Shown here: positions 9,444 to 18,078 of the stretch, piece after piece
Layout: every line of letters starts with the position of its first letter
How positions within the stretch are numbered: the stretch's first letter is position 1
Source: Gymnopilus junonius
Lineage: Eukaryota; Basidiomycota; Agaricomycetes; Agaricales; Galerinaceae
Assembly: GCA_015501075.1 (NCBI GenBank)
Contig: JADNYJ010000620.1
Span: 1-18,078 of the forward strand
Length of the DNA: 18,078 bases
Direction of reading: 5' to 3'
Made by a program: the position numbers and the translations under genes
The notes under the pieces: model-generated
Databases searched by the model: none
Seen by the model: only the letters and a program-made list of their open reading frames with translations
Told to the model about the DNA's origin: nothing

Positions 9444-10336
9444 CTAGTAAGTGATCCGAACAGCGCCATTAGTCGACGAAGATGAAAGAACGGACATGAA
9501 AATCTCGTCAGTCGGATCGCTGATCGTGGTCCAAGAGAGAGACGAAGGGTTTCCGTTATTCTCATAGGTGACACTAATCCCGGACATGTCCGTGCTTCCA
9601 CTGGGCAAATTGGCAGTGCTTTGGGCGCCGTAGATTTCTAACGCCTCATATGCCCAATTCAGTTGTTCGGTGGTCTGGATCGTTATAATTGTGTCACGGT
9701 AACCACCAAAATATACCGCCCAGACATATTCCGTAGTCGAGCCGGAGGTCGTGGTACTTACGAGAACCATATAACCTGTGAGTTCTTGACCTGGCTGGAC
9801 CTGGATAAGGTCTGAAAAGTAGACATTGCTGTTGATGAGATACCATGAAGCAATGGAATAATATGGACCTCCTCCTGCCGGAGAGACGCCATACTGCAAT
9901 ACAGGTTGGAGAATGGCATCGTCGGAAGGCGGTACAAGGGCATTAAACCAGTAAAGGAGTTGTCCGTCCGTGTTCGCTGGGATGGATGGTACCGTCCAAG
10001 TAGTGGAAAACACACGGATGGACTGTGGGCTTGGATTTTCCCAATACGCATAAGCGATGTATCCATCGGGCAAAGCACGTTGGGTGCTAGAGGTCGAATT
10101 GGCTTGTTTCTTGAATGGGCTAACAGCCGCTTTGGCTGTTTTGTCAAAAGGGACGGAATGGAGAACGGTGCTATTGGCGCCAATGATCTGGACCTCCGTT
10201 GGCGTCTGATGCACCTTTGCGCCATGCGGAATGGCATGGACATTCGATTTTGGGACAAGGCCAGCGGTTGATAAACAAATATTGTGAAAAATGTCCAGCC
10301 GACCCCAGAAAGCAGGCGGACAACGGGTATGTGCAT
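9444..10336 (-). CDS. Secreted beta-sandwich protein, distant G1 peptidase (eqolisin)-like
   Basis: Read on the minus strand from ATG 10336, the first 28 or so residues form a signal peptide (MHIPVVRLLSGVGWTFFTIF...). A frame jump in the A run of the coding strand (plus 10248-10251) then leads to SNVHAIPHGAKVHQ and an open frame to 9444. Restoring one base gives 298 codons exactly. Landmarks are FSTTWTVPSIP, AILQPVLQYG, SIASWYLI, FSDLIQVQPGQELTGYM, NWAYEALEIYG and a C-terminal NGAVRITY. The WTVPS and AILQ segments and the order of strands recall G1/A4 peptidases. However, the WYEW-like segment expected to carry the Glu reads ASWYLI, so peptidase activity is doubtful. It is probably extracellular. 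An alternative start at 10433 avoids the jump but loses the signal peptide. Confidence 0.7.
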
Positions 10337-11186
10337 AGGATACCTCCTTACTCAATACCATCACAATCATGCTTGATCTCGACCATTGGCAAACAAGACA
10401 GTGTCGACCTGCAGGGAACAAGGGTTCAGACATGCGGAATCAAACCTAGTTTTCCATAGGATAAAAAATTTACGATGAAATTTTACAAGATAACAGTCGG
10501 AATGATCTAGAGACCCTGCAAGCCACGGATAACTGGTGAACAAATGCCAAAAGGATAAATTTGAAAACGTTGTACAGTCCTGAGGAGCAATGGTTAGAAG
10601 GGATCTCCGGTAAGGTATAATTGGCGATGGCAGCAGAGTGACTAACCACGCATTAAGCATCAGCATGGAATCAGGATTCGGGGCGGCCAGCGAAACTTGA
10701 AGCAAATATTGTTGCTATTCTGTGCGAGGGCGTCCCAGCCTGTTCAACCTTTGTTTCCAATAAATCATCCGTGCCTATCGATCATGAATAGAAGATCAGT
10801 GTGGGGATCCAGAGACGACAGAAGAAAAGAACAACGACACGAGGTCGCCAGGCATTGTGGCAACGGCGCCCACCCAGTCCCAAAAAGTGTAGGCCACCGA
10901 ATGCGTCGAAACATGAGGCGATGGGCTGTGTACACCACGTCAAAACCGGCCGAAATTCAACTGATTTTCTCATTGATAGCGATCATCACAGCGGAGGAAC
11001 TGTGGCTTTCAGATGTGTGTGAATGACACGCATCGAAGGTGCGCCTCGACGACATGGACATTGTACTTCTGAGTCCCAATTTTGCTGCTATAAAAAGCGA
11101 ACCATGGTGAGCATTGTTTTTTTCAGCCCAACAACACACTCCCCACTTACTATCCGCTCTGAAGCCTCCTTCGTTGATTTACAAGC
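10337..11186. promoter_or_regulatory. Divergent intergenic region (shared promoters)
   Basis: This spacer lies between two genes transcribed away from each other: the secreted protein (-) and the disordered protein (+). Open frames of up to 112 codons have no motif and are not called. Apart from the TATA box listed separately, no regulatory site can be defended. Confidence 0.5.
11089..11095 (+). promoter_or_regulatory. TATA box of the 11187 gene
   Basis: TATAAAA sits 92-98 bases upstream of the ATG at 11187. That spacing suits a transcription start near 11120 and a leader of about 60-70 bases. Confidence 0.55.
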
Positions 11187-12836
11187 ATGCCCGCTACCCC
11201 TCAACCCATGTCCACTGCCCCTTATACATTTTGGGTTCACCAGATCGTCAATAATGCCTCCAGCTGGGTCGATATCCCGAAGGATTGTAAGTATTCATCG
11301 TTAATGAAGCAAATGAAGCAAACCCACCAGATTTCACAATTGTTTGCGTAGTGCAATGGTCTCGCGACCCGCTGGCCCTTACTACTCGTACTCATGGCGA
11401 TGCCGAGGGCACAGAGGCGAGAATTGGTTGTAAGCACGGACCTCTAAGATCTAAGTAGAGTTTAACCAAAGGTCATCGTCTTTAGCATTTGCAGATGACA
11501 GTCGCTTGCGTATGGTCGACCATGTTCACACCACCACCGATTCTGTCTCCAGCTCGTATAGGCATGACTATGATGACGACGATGAATGTAAGCATTCTCC
11601 ATTGAATCCGAACCGAATTCTGATATCAATTATAATCCCTGTTAGACAACAAAGTGCTCAGGGAGTTCGTCCAGGAAGAATACTTCCTATCTGGACCCCC
11701 CTCCTCTGCTCCTCTTTCACCGACCCCACCTCTCGAACAAGAAATCCATCCATCTCCTGCTCACGCGAACACCGATGATGTGGCCAATGGTAACTGTAAG
11801 TCTTCAGCACACATTCCCAAGCGAAATCTGACATAAATATTTTGCAGACGCTGAAATTGATAGAGGCTTCCACGAGGCTGAAGACACTTCTGCATCCTCA
11901 CCCATGTCATTGATCCACGGGTCACATTCTCAGCAAACCTCATTTCTACACCCACAAGGCCACAGAGCTGAAACCACAGTATCTGATGACTGTCCTCCTC
12001 TCCATAATGGAGAGCCAGGACGAAATCATATTCATAGATCCGACCGAGCCGTCATGGCTGGTCAAACTGGCTCTGAAATTGCCCTCGGGAATTTCAATGA
12101 GCAAAATCACCACCAGGATGATACTCGGGACGGAAGGTAATGTGAAGACGTCTTGTCCCTCGAAATGGATACTGACAATCATGATTCACAACAGACAATT
12201 GGCGGGGCTGACAACCATCGCCCCCTTGGCACCCGAATTCCTCCAATTGCTGGTGGAATCTTTCTGCAACCAAAAACAGGCCCAGCCGGAGGAAAATAAG
12301 ACAACAGTCAAATTATCCACCCCTCCTCCTTCATCGTCAATTACCCCTGTGGGTTTGGTCAATGGATGGTCACCATCCTCGGCACAGTCACCTCCGGTTT
12401 TGTCAATTTCGAAGGCCACACATCCGACCGAACCCACCATAAACACTTCCTCTCCTGGTCCAGCTCTTTCGCTGGCAGGCTCATCATCTCAGCATCAGAA
12501 GAGGAAGAGGGAAGAGAACGAGCAGACGCCGGCGCCTGCTCTTGCTCTCAAAAAGCTCAAGAGGCCTGGTAAAGGGCAATCGGCAGGCCTACCGATGACA
12601 CAGGCAGTATTCATGCCAGTCCTACACCCAAAACGTTTGCGCCAAGTCCTCAATTATTCGAGGTCTGCTAGTTTCCATATCTAAATGCATGAGAATCTAA
12701 TCAGTTCGATATCAGTGTTCCCCGCGGACGACCCACAGACATTTTCAGGATCCAAACCGGCCAGCCTACAAGGGGAGACTGGATGACGGAGGAGGATGAG
12801 GAATACTTGGAGAGCAGAAAAGGACCATCGCAGTGA
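11187..12836 (+). CDS. Seven-exon, disordered, probably nuclear protein of unknown function
   Basis: Exons: 11187-11286, 11352-11429, 11486-11587, 11646-11795, 11848-12136, 12195-12662, 12705-12836. Adding one base near 12575-12595 gives about 439 residues. The N-terminus (TFWVHQIVNNASSWVDIP, then WSRDPLALTTR, SFADDSRLRMVDHV) looks folded and conserved. The rest is low complexity, with an acidic run (DYDDDDE), Pro/Ser stretches, two candidate nuclear localisation signals (QKRKREEN and KKLKRPGK) and a conserved-looking tail (DISVPRGRPTDIFRIQTGQP...DWMTEEDEEYLES). Four of the first five exons end with one base of a codon left over. The last intron (42 bases) is very short. I do not recognise the family. 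A second frame is open from about 11914 to 12684, so the choice of frame in exon 5 rests on codon-position composition (about a third of codons start with G). Confidence 0.65.
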
Positions 12837-13283
12837 GTTAGGTGAAGGATGGATCATCTGTACTTTTCTCTATCATATCATCGTGGGTATCGATTCTCAC
12901 GGCCGTGTCCGCCTCAAAATTTTATTTGTCTCTTTGCATTTTCTGTCTCTATGTATTTTATTCAGCTCTTGACAATCACTTCCTTCTCTTTGCTTTCGAA
13001 GAGGTATTCACAAGAATGACGTCGAAAAAACCTAGATGTGTTACGTATATAGATTTGCAGGGTCTTGATGACCCTGACAGAAATTTCATGATTCTATGCC
13101 TCGCACGATCCATTGGTTTATGCTTCGCAATACATATTGCTCACACCTGCTTGCCCAACAAGAAACCCCCAATTGAACTAATTATGTTCAATAATATACT
13201 TGCCCACAAATATATAGTTTATAGTTTCTCATAAAGTATTCAAGTACCAATAAAACTCTGCTGGACATCTCTGTCGTCCTCAA
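12837..13283. other. Intergenic, probable 3' flank
   Basis: A 130-codon frame (12842-13234) is open but rich in hydrophobic, Cys and Phe residues, with no motif or introns; it looks like T-rich 3' flank. An AATAAA-type element near 13249 could serve polyadenylation. Nothing else is seen. Confidence 0.45.
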
Positions 13284-14690
13284 GCACGAAGTAAGACGGC
13301 CAAGCAGAGCCGCTGCCGGAATAACTCCTTGAAGGGCGATGACGATATGGAGCGTAATGCCGGTACATCGATCCCACCCGTCCCCAGCTCCCAAATAAAA
13401 TCACTACAGGCGAAGCAGCGCTACTGTTCTCAGATGCGGCTGAGTCTCTAAAGCGGCTTTGCGCCCTCCCTATTTTATGCTAGGTAGAGGAGTCAGGTAG
13501 GTCAAGGGCCAAGGCTCATTCCACCAAGCTAAGGCCCATACCCCACATGCTCAGCAAATCGTTTGCAGATCCTCACAATCTTAGTATTAGACTAATCCTG
13601 CATAAAGGGTAAGTAGACAACCAATGACTTCCGAAGACACCTTCCTGCTCTGCCTAGATTAGGATGGAGGGTTGATGCCTCCCTAGTTAAATGTTGATCA
13701 GGCATGTTGCACTTTGTATGTAGGGGCGCGGGAGATGTAAGGGAGGAGCGAGAGGTCGTCTGTCATTCGCCACCGCATGTTATCTAAAAGGTGGTCGAGA
13801 ATTGCTCGAGTTGTGAGCTCTGCGTTGAAAATAAAGAAATGATAATTACATAAGCATTTTGTAAATTTGACGCAGCACGAACTTTTGGAATTACATTCTC
13901 CGCACTGGACAAAATCCACTTATATGAGGTCGATGACCGAATGAGAGTAACGAAGCTCTTCCAGCATCTTCATGGAAGGCAACGTGATGCAGACAAGCAT
14001 CGTCTGCGAGCAAGTCTTCTACGAATCAAGAAAGAAGCAGAAAGTCAGGAAAAGAAGCTCAAAACGAAAGTAAAAGAGAGGAACGTACTCTAGATATAGC
14101 AACCTCTTGCATTAGCCAGGTAGGTCTCTGTTCCACTGGTCACAAGTAGAGGCAGAGGCCGTTCCTTTTCTTTCCGAATCTCCGTCTCTGCCCACAGAAA
14201 AAGCAGACGAAGGAGCTGTTAACTAACGATATTGACCGACATCTCGGCAGCCGCGAGGTTAGGGTGATGCTCTTCTTGAGGTGGGATTGAAAATTTGATG
14301 ATACATAGAAGAGGCAGCGGAAACACTGGGGACTATAGAGGCTTCAACTTCAACGAAATGGTTGAAGCATATAAGCGTGGTAGGGTAGATAATCAGCCTT
14401 GGATGACGTGAGTACGCCTACAATATATGGACAGAGAGGATGAATTACGAGCTCGACATTGGTATATCTGGTTGCGAAGACGTCCTAGTCAGAACGCGGA
14501 AAGTCAGAACTCGGAAGATCAGAACAGATGAGGAGTCCGCTCCAAAAAATTAAACCTAAAGCTCACTTCTCAGAGCCTCTCTTTGTCCGAATCGCCCAAC
14601 GAGACCACAGGCCTGAAGCAGGATTCGAGCTCAATGCAGCGGTTGCACAGTCTGCTGCAGCTGGTGTCCTAATAGATTGTCGCCGGTACT
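13284..14690 (+). pseudogene. Unidentified multi-exon gene, frame-broken
   Basis: Several exon-like blocks lie on the + strand. One is a basic N-terminal-like block (ARSKTAKQSRCRNN...IPPVPSSQIKSLQAKQRY, 13284-13451). Another is FGITFSALDKIHLYEVDDRM and a lysine-rich helix (13875-14084). This joins through a plausible intron (14085-14197) to KKQTKELLTNDIDRHLGSRE (14198-14287). After a +1 jump comes IHRRGSGNTGDYRGFNFNEM...KRGRVDNQPWM (about 14291-14407). After an intron with GTGAGT donor (14408-14573) and another +1 offset comes PLFVRIAQRDHRPEAGFELN...AQSAAAGVLIDCRR (14576-14682). The blocks have coding-like composition and consistent direction. I do not recognise the family. Both jumps are +1, as in the kelch relic. 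Start and end are unknown. Confidence 0.45.
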
Positions 14691-15456
14691 CTATTGATTA
14701 AATTTTTTTGCAATGAGTACAACGAGGTCACGGATCAAATCAAATTCTCATACTGAGTCAATTGGACTGGCAATCCCTCCTAGTATTTGGATGGCAAGCA
14801 ACGCGCATGAAAGTAAAGTTTTCGAAGTCATTTCTGATCTGTATCCCATATGTCAGACTTGGGTATATGAAGCAATCAAGCTACAGCACTGAGCTTACCT
14901 AGGATATTTGGTTGAAATCTCCTGGAGAAGGCTGAAGACTCTTTACTATCCTGTGCATGCCTTTATGCAATGCAAACCTCCGATGAAAGACGGAGAACCA
15001 GCAGGAGCATGGTTTCATCCTTTGTCGTGAACGTCAGAGAAGCACAGGGGCGAGAACGTCGGGAGGGAGTATCCAACACAGTAAAGACATTGGACTGTAG
15101 TATGTGGCACATCAAGGGGATGTCAATAGAGAACATGCTTGTAGAACCTATTTATATTTGCAGAAGGCTGGTGGGAGAGCCTATCAAGAATTGGAATTGG
15201 AATCGTGCAAAGGATGGGTTGAGACAGGCTATTTTAACAACCCAGCCATCAGTCCATCACTCGCCTCGGTGTCCATCCGAGCGAGCTGGGAAGGCACTCC
15301 TGTGAGCTCTCTCGTGAGCTCTCTCGACTTTGGAGGACGCCAGGCGCTCGAACGCAACATGTCGACTGCAGGTCACAAGCACATGACTTTCAGCATGCTC
15401 GGCAACTGTCAAGTCCAGTAAATCCCTCGGGATATAAGTCCGTAACTTCTTTCGTC
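14691..15456 (+). other. Coding-like debris upstream of the HNH gene
   Basis: Short readable pieces are present but do not join into a gene. A 59-codon ORF, 14713-14892, contains AIPPSIWMASNAHESKVFEV. The reading YYPVHAFMQCKPPMKDGEPA...AWFHPL covers about 14945-15024. Another piece, KAGGRAYQELELESCKGWVE...GYFNNPAISP, covers about 15163-15255 and runs on to about 15300. They could be the 3' part of the preceding unidentified gene or fragments of another one. No family is recognised. Confidence 0.35.
15302..15325 (+). repeat. Tandem 12-base duplication containing a splice-donor-like GTGAGC
   Basis: Two adjacent exact copies of a 12-base unit (GTGAGCTCTCTC) at 15302-15313 and 15314-15325. Each begins with a GTGAGC that could act as an intron donor for the coding-like piece ending at about 15300. 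Confidence 0.6.
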
Positions 15457-16723
15457 ATGGCTGCCAGTCCTCGTATTGATGTCTATGCCCCATTACCTCA
15501 GACCGCTGCTCTTACACTAGTTCTGAGGATGAGCTTACGAATTGGCGTTGGGTCCATTGTCTTGCCTTCCCACTTCAGACACTCCGAGCGAAAATTCTCT
15601 CAAAACCCATTCAAATGGATTCGTTATGCCACTGGGGTAGTTGTTGGAGCAGAGGGCGACCTTTCCGCATGTCCGACTCACCAAGGGTCATAGACTACCA
15701 TGCTAGCATACCAACCGAATCGCTTGATCTATACTATCACGTCACGACCTGGAGAGGCATGTTCCGGTCGATCCTCGGATTAACCACTCATATCACGTCT
15801 GACGTGCACACCACTCGGAAGGACGAGTTCAAGGAAGAAGTAGTACAGCGAGATGGAAAGAATTGTGCCCTTACAGGGGATGACGAGGCGCTCTGCGATG
15901 CAGTTCATCTTCTGGCACACAGTAAAGGCGACACAGTATGCTGCTCTCTCTCTCACTTTTCCAGGGCTTACAATTACAATCACGATAAGTATATTTCGAC
16001 CTATACTCACCGTCGTAGTAGAGACCCGCTGGAGCTGACATTGTGGAAGATAGACGATGTTCGGAACGGCCTCGTCTTGACCAACGCCATTCACAGGTTT
16101 TAGGTAAAGATATCGCATTCTTAATGGTGAGCGCTGCATACAATGCGCCATGATCATTCCTTGATAAAGGCAACGAATAGACGCCGAATTTCGCTCTAAC
16201 CACAACCGGATATCGATCCAATGCATTGTCAACAGAGAAGAGGTGTACATCACATTTCTTCCGCCATTGGTAGCTCCTACTATCCAGTCATTCTCGAATT
16301 CTCGTATCCACAGTTCTTATGCTCCTAACTACCCCCCTGCTATTCTGTTTGATGCCGTCTACGCGAGTGCGGTTATGCCATTTCGGGTACTCAGTCACTC
16401 AAAGATGGCATCACCGAAACATGGAAAGATACCTTCGACCCTGGTGGAGTCACGAGCGTGGAAGAAGCAGAATACAAGGCAATTCTCGATGAAAGAGCGA
16501 AATCTATGGAGAAAGCACAGGAGCAAACCCAGGAACGTACTGCCTGCTACGAAGCCCGCGACCACCCCGACTTTGACATGCTCATGACCCTACCGTATGT
16601 CTTGGTGCGCGGGACCAGATGCAGGCTGTATTTAGAGAAGCTGAAGAAAGGACGAAAGCGATGGAAAAGAGAAATGCACAGGAAAAGGTTGGTGCGTGGC
16701 TTAGGCACGTTCCTACTGTATAG
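15457..16723 (+). CDS. HNH_2-type nuclease-domain protein (fungal expansion family)
   Basis: Landmarks in order: SQNPFKWIRYATGVVVGAEG; DLYYHVTTWRGMF; DEFKEEVVQRDGKNCALTGD; CDAVHLLAHSKGDT; then across intron 15936-15989 YISTYTHRRSRD; IDDVRNGLVLTNAIHRVLGK; across intron 16127-16180 TPNFALTT...STEKRCTSHFF; YPPAILFDAVYASAVM; LKDGITETWKDTFDPGGVTS; DMLMTLPYVLV; EKRNAQEKVGAWLRHVPTV. The block from FKEE to VLGK is the HNH_2 core, with the His of AVHLLAHSKGD and the DVRNG turn. This family is abundant in Agaricomycetes; its biological role is not established and nuclease activity is inferred. Five frame jumps (near 15670, 16096, 16235, 16385, 16612) all fit one missing base each. Adding five bases gives exactly 388 codons including the stop. 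I take the start at 15457, though the first 40 residues are less convincing. Confidence 0.8.
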
Positions 16724-16868
16724 CATATCAGCACCGTCATCTATTACGAAAAGACAAGCCTTTTCCCCCCGCTACGCGTTGGCGGGAGTGAAGCGAGCCT
16801 GCCCCTCGACCCTTTTTGTCGCGCCTCCGCGTTCATTTGCAAGAGGTACTTAACAAAGGAGGAAAGAG

Positions 16869-17178
16869 TTGTGCCAACGAAAGGAAAAGCCTGTCTTGAA
16901 GCGTGACGGTGGTTCGTTTTCGAAACATTTGCGTTCTCATCCATTATTACGGATCAGTCAAACCGAGGAGGTCAAGACAAGCGGAGTTGCAGTTAATTCG
17001 CCTGGAGGCCAGTATATCCAACAAACCTTTCAGAGCTCGAAGCAGAAAATGACAACTCAATGGGAAGAGGTACAAGAACGTCTGAAACAAGCTGGAGGCA
17101 AAAGTTGACACTCAATTAGGGCTAATGTCATCTCTGCAGGAACTAGTAGCAGCGACGCGTTCCTCGAAACATACTTGA
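16869..17178 (+). CDS. Coiled-coil ORF, partial or broken
   Basis: An open frame without an ATG start runs to about 17090 and ends in KMTTQWEEVQERLKQ. One base later the heptad pattern continues in the next frame (LEAKVDTQLGLMSSLQELVA) to a stop at 17176-17178. The two halves join into one amphipathic helix, so the +1 jump near 17091 is probably a break in one gene. Upstream sequence (PVLKRDGGSFSKHLRSH) is less informative. No start codon, intron or family is recognised. It could be the last exon of a gene whose 5' part is lost, or a decayed copy. Confidence 0.4.
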
Positions 17179-17586
17179 AGGAGGATAGACAGATCTAGAA
17201 CTCCGAATCAAACTAGTTCGACTGAAGCGTATCCCAATCTATCGAATGTATGCAGAACCAGAAGGCAAACAAGTTTGAAGTCATAAGCGAGAATGCAGTT
17301 TAACTCCGCTGTTTCTTGCCTTCATGGAGAACTACATGGTACTCTATGTTTGACCAATTCAGATGCTTGATCCGTCAGATAAGCTGTTGACCCCTTCCAC
17401 CGTACTTGCTATTATGATTCTGGCGAATGATAGATACTAACTCACTGTCTTAACTCCGACCACTGCTCAAGTATCAGCAAACCAGGACGCAGATATATAA
17501 ATTTGGGTGCTACAATTGTGCTACAATGCAAAGAAGATTCAAAAATGAAAGAAATAACAAAGAACAAGAACAAGTCTAGTTATCAT
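17179..17586. other. Intergenic region, no gene seen
   Basis: A/T-rich spacer between the coiled-coil ORF (+) and the 3' end of the DFGxF gene (-). No open frame or repeat of note. Confidence 0.5.
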
Positions 17587-17999
17587 TTATTTAGAGTTAT
17601 TACTCCGTGGATTCGACGTCGTCGTTGTGATTGAAGCTGATGATGGACTAGCACCGGCAACTGTAGTGGTAGATTCCTGGCCTGCATCACGTTCTTCAGA
17701 ACCCAGCTTCAGGGAGTCCGACTCCGAACTCGTTGCTAGAAGTAGAGTCCAACTACCCGTGTAGGCGTTGATTCACCATCATCTGCATTGTGGAATTCGC
17801 CAAAGTCGCCAAACGATTCAAAGGACGAATCCTCATCAGAGAAGGATGAGCTGAAGGTGTAGGCTTCGCTGGTTGACACAGCAGAGTCGGAGAATGGTCC
17901 AAAGTCGTCCTACGCAGTGTGAAGCTAATGAGCACATCAATTATCCTACGAAAAGACGGGACTGACGTCTTCGTTAGAGCTAAAAGGGTCTTCAGACAT
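17587..17999 (-). CDS. Small acidic DFGxF-motif protein, possible clathrin/AP-1 accessory factor
   Basis: Two exons on the minus strand: 17999-17967 (MSEDPFSSNED) and 17909-17587, separated by a 57-base intron with GTCAGT donor and GCGTAG acceptor. Exon 2 begins DDFGPFSDSAVSTSEAYTF and continues FESFGDFGEFHNADDGESTP. After a jump near 17757 that fits one missing base come GSWTLLL, SESDSLKLGSEERDAGQ and a Thr/Ser-rich end with a TAA at 17589-17587. One restored base gives 119 codons including the stop. DFGPF and DFGEF match the acidic DFGx[F] motif that binds the gamma-adaptin ear, used by yeast Laa2 and animal aftiphilin. A role in AP-1/clathrin traffic is therefore a reasonable inference, not shown. 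The gene model is convincing; function is moderate. Confidence 0.75.
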
Positions 18000-18078
18000 T
18001 GCAATTTCATTGCCCGAGGTGCGAATGCATCCTAATGAAAGGGAAAGTGTCATCTTTGCACTGACAATACCGAAGAAA

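Noticed and set aside
10367..10705. 112-codon minus-strand frame upstream of the secreted protein
   Set aside because: No motif and poor coding composition; the secreted protein is better started at 10336 with a signal peptide.
11986..12684. 232-codon frame from ATG 11986 as the main gene
   Set aside because: Its first half has few codons starting with G and does not join upstream exons in frame; the spliced model explains the region better. Kept as a finding because the overlap is long.
12842..13234. 130-codon + strand frame
   Set aside because: Hydrophobic and Cys-rich translation of T-rich DNA directly after the stop of the 11187 gene; no motif.
14091..14290. Minus-strand coding blocks (ERPLPLLVTSGTETYLANAR and EEHHPNLAAAEMSV)
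   Set aside because: They overlap a better + strand intron and exon (14085-14287) and do not link to further minus-strand exons.
15780..16253. 157-codon minus-strand frame over the HNH gene
   Set aside because: Antisense shadow of the HNH_2 core, whose motifs are unmistakable on the + strand.
17753..18010. 85-codon minus-strand frame starting at 18010
   Set aside because: Shadow frame of the DFGxF gene; the spliced frame gives a coherent acidic protein.

Overview
The window looks like nuclear DNA from a mushroom-forming basidiomycete (Agaricomycetes). Genes are split by short GT-AG introns, mostly 50-72 bp. The protein families are ones typical of these fungi: Ser-rich single-pass membrane proteins, kelch-repeat proteins, HNH_2 nuclease-domain proteins and short acidic DFGxF proteins. 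Identifications come from reading motifs by eye; no database search was possible.

Layout from left to right. 1-341: tail of a single-pass membrane protein cut by the window edge. 342-1388: no convincing gene, but two inverted copies of a short repeat. 1389-3568 (+): full Ser-rich membrane protein of the same general architecture. 4112-5450 (+): decayed kelch beta-propeller gene, followed by a 49-codon ORF. 5790-9150 (+): seven-exon multi-pass membrane RING E3 ligase resembling Asi1/Asi3. 10336-9444 (-): secreted beta-sandwich protein distantly resembling G1 (eqolisin) peptidases. 11187-12836 (+): seven-exon, disordered, probably nuclear protein, divergent from the previous gene and with a clear TATA box. 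13284-14690 (+): exon-like blocks of an unidentified gene, followed to 15440 by more coding-like debris. 15457-16723 (+): HNH_2 nuclease-domain gene. 16869-17178 (+): coiled-coil ORF. 17999-17587 (-): two-exon acidic protein with DFGxF motifs, a possible clathrin/AP-1 accessory factor.

The most striking global feature is frame breakage. Almost every recognisable gene keeps its motifs, splice sites and reading sense but has one or more places where the protein jumps frame. In seven genes or fragments all resolvable jumps fit one missing base. When one base is restored at each jump, three of four testable gene lengths become whole numbers of codons. That is hard to explain by ordinary pseudogene decay and points to base-dropping errors in the assembly. 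The kelch relic and the 13.3-14.7 kb relic instead jump in the opposite sense, and the kelch relic also carries in-frame stops, so these look like real pseudogenes.

Nothing suggests an operon, a CRISPR array, an rRNA or tRNA gene, or a biosynthetic cluster. The genes look like unrelated neighbours. No clearly new system was found; the best leads are the RING ligase, the DFGxF protein, the HNH gene and the unidentified 13.3-14.7 kb gene.
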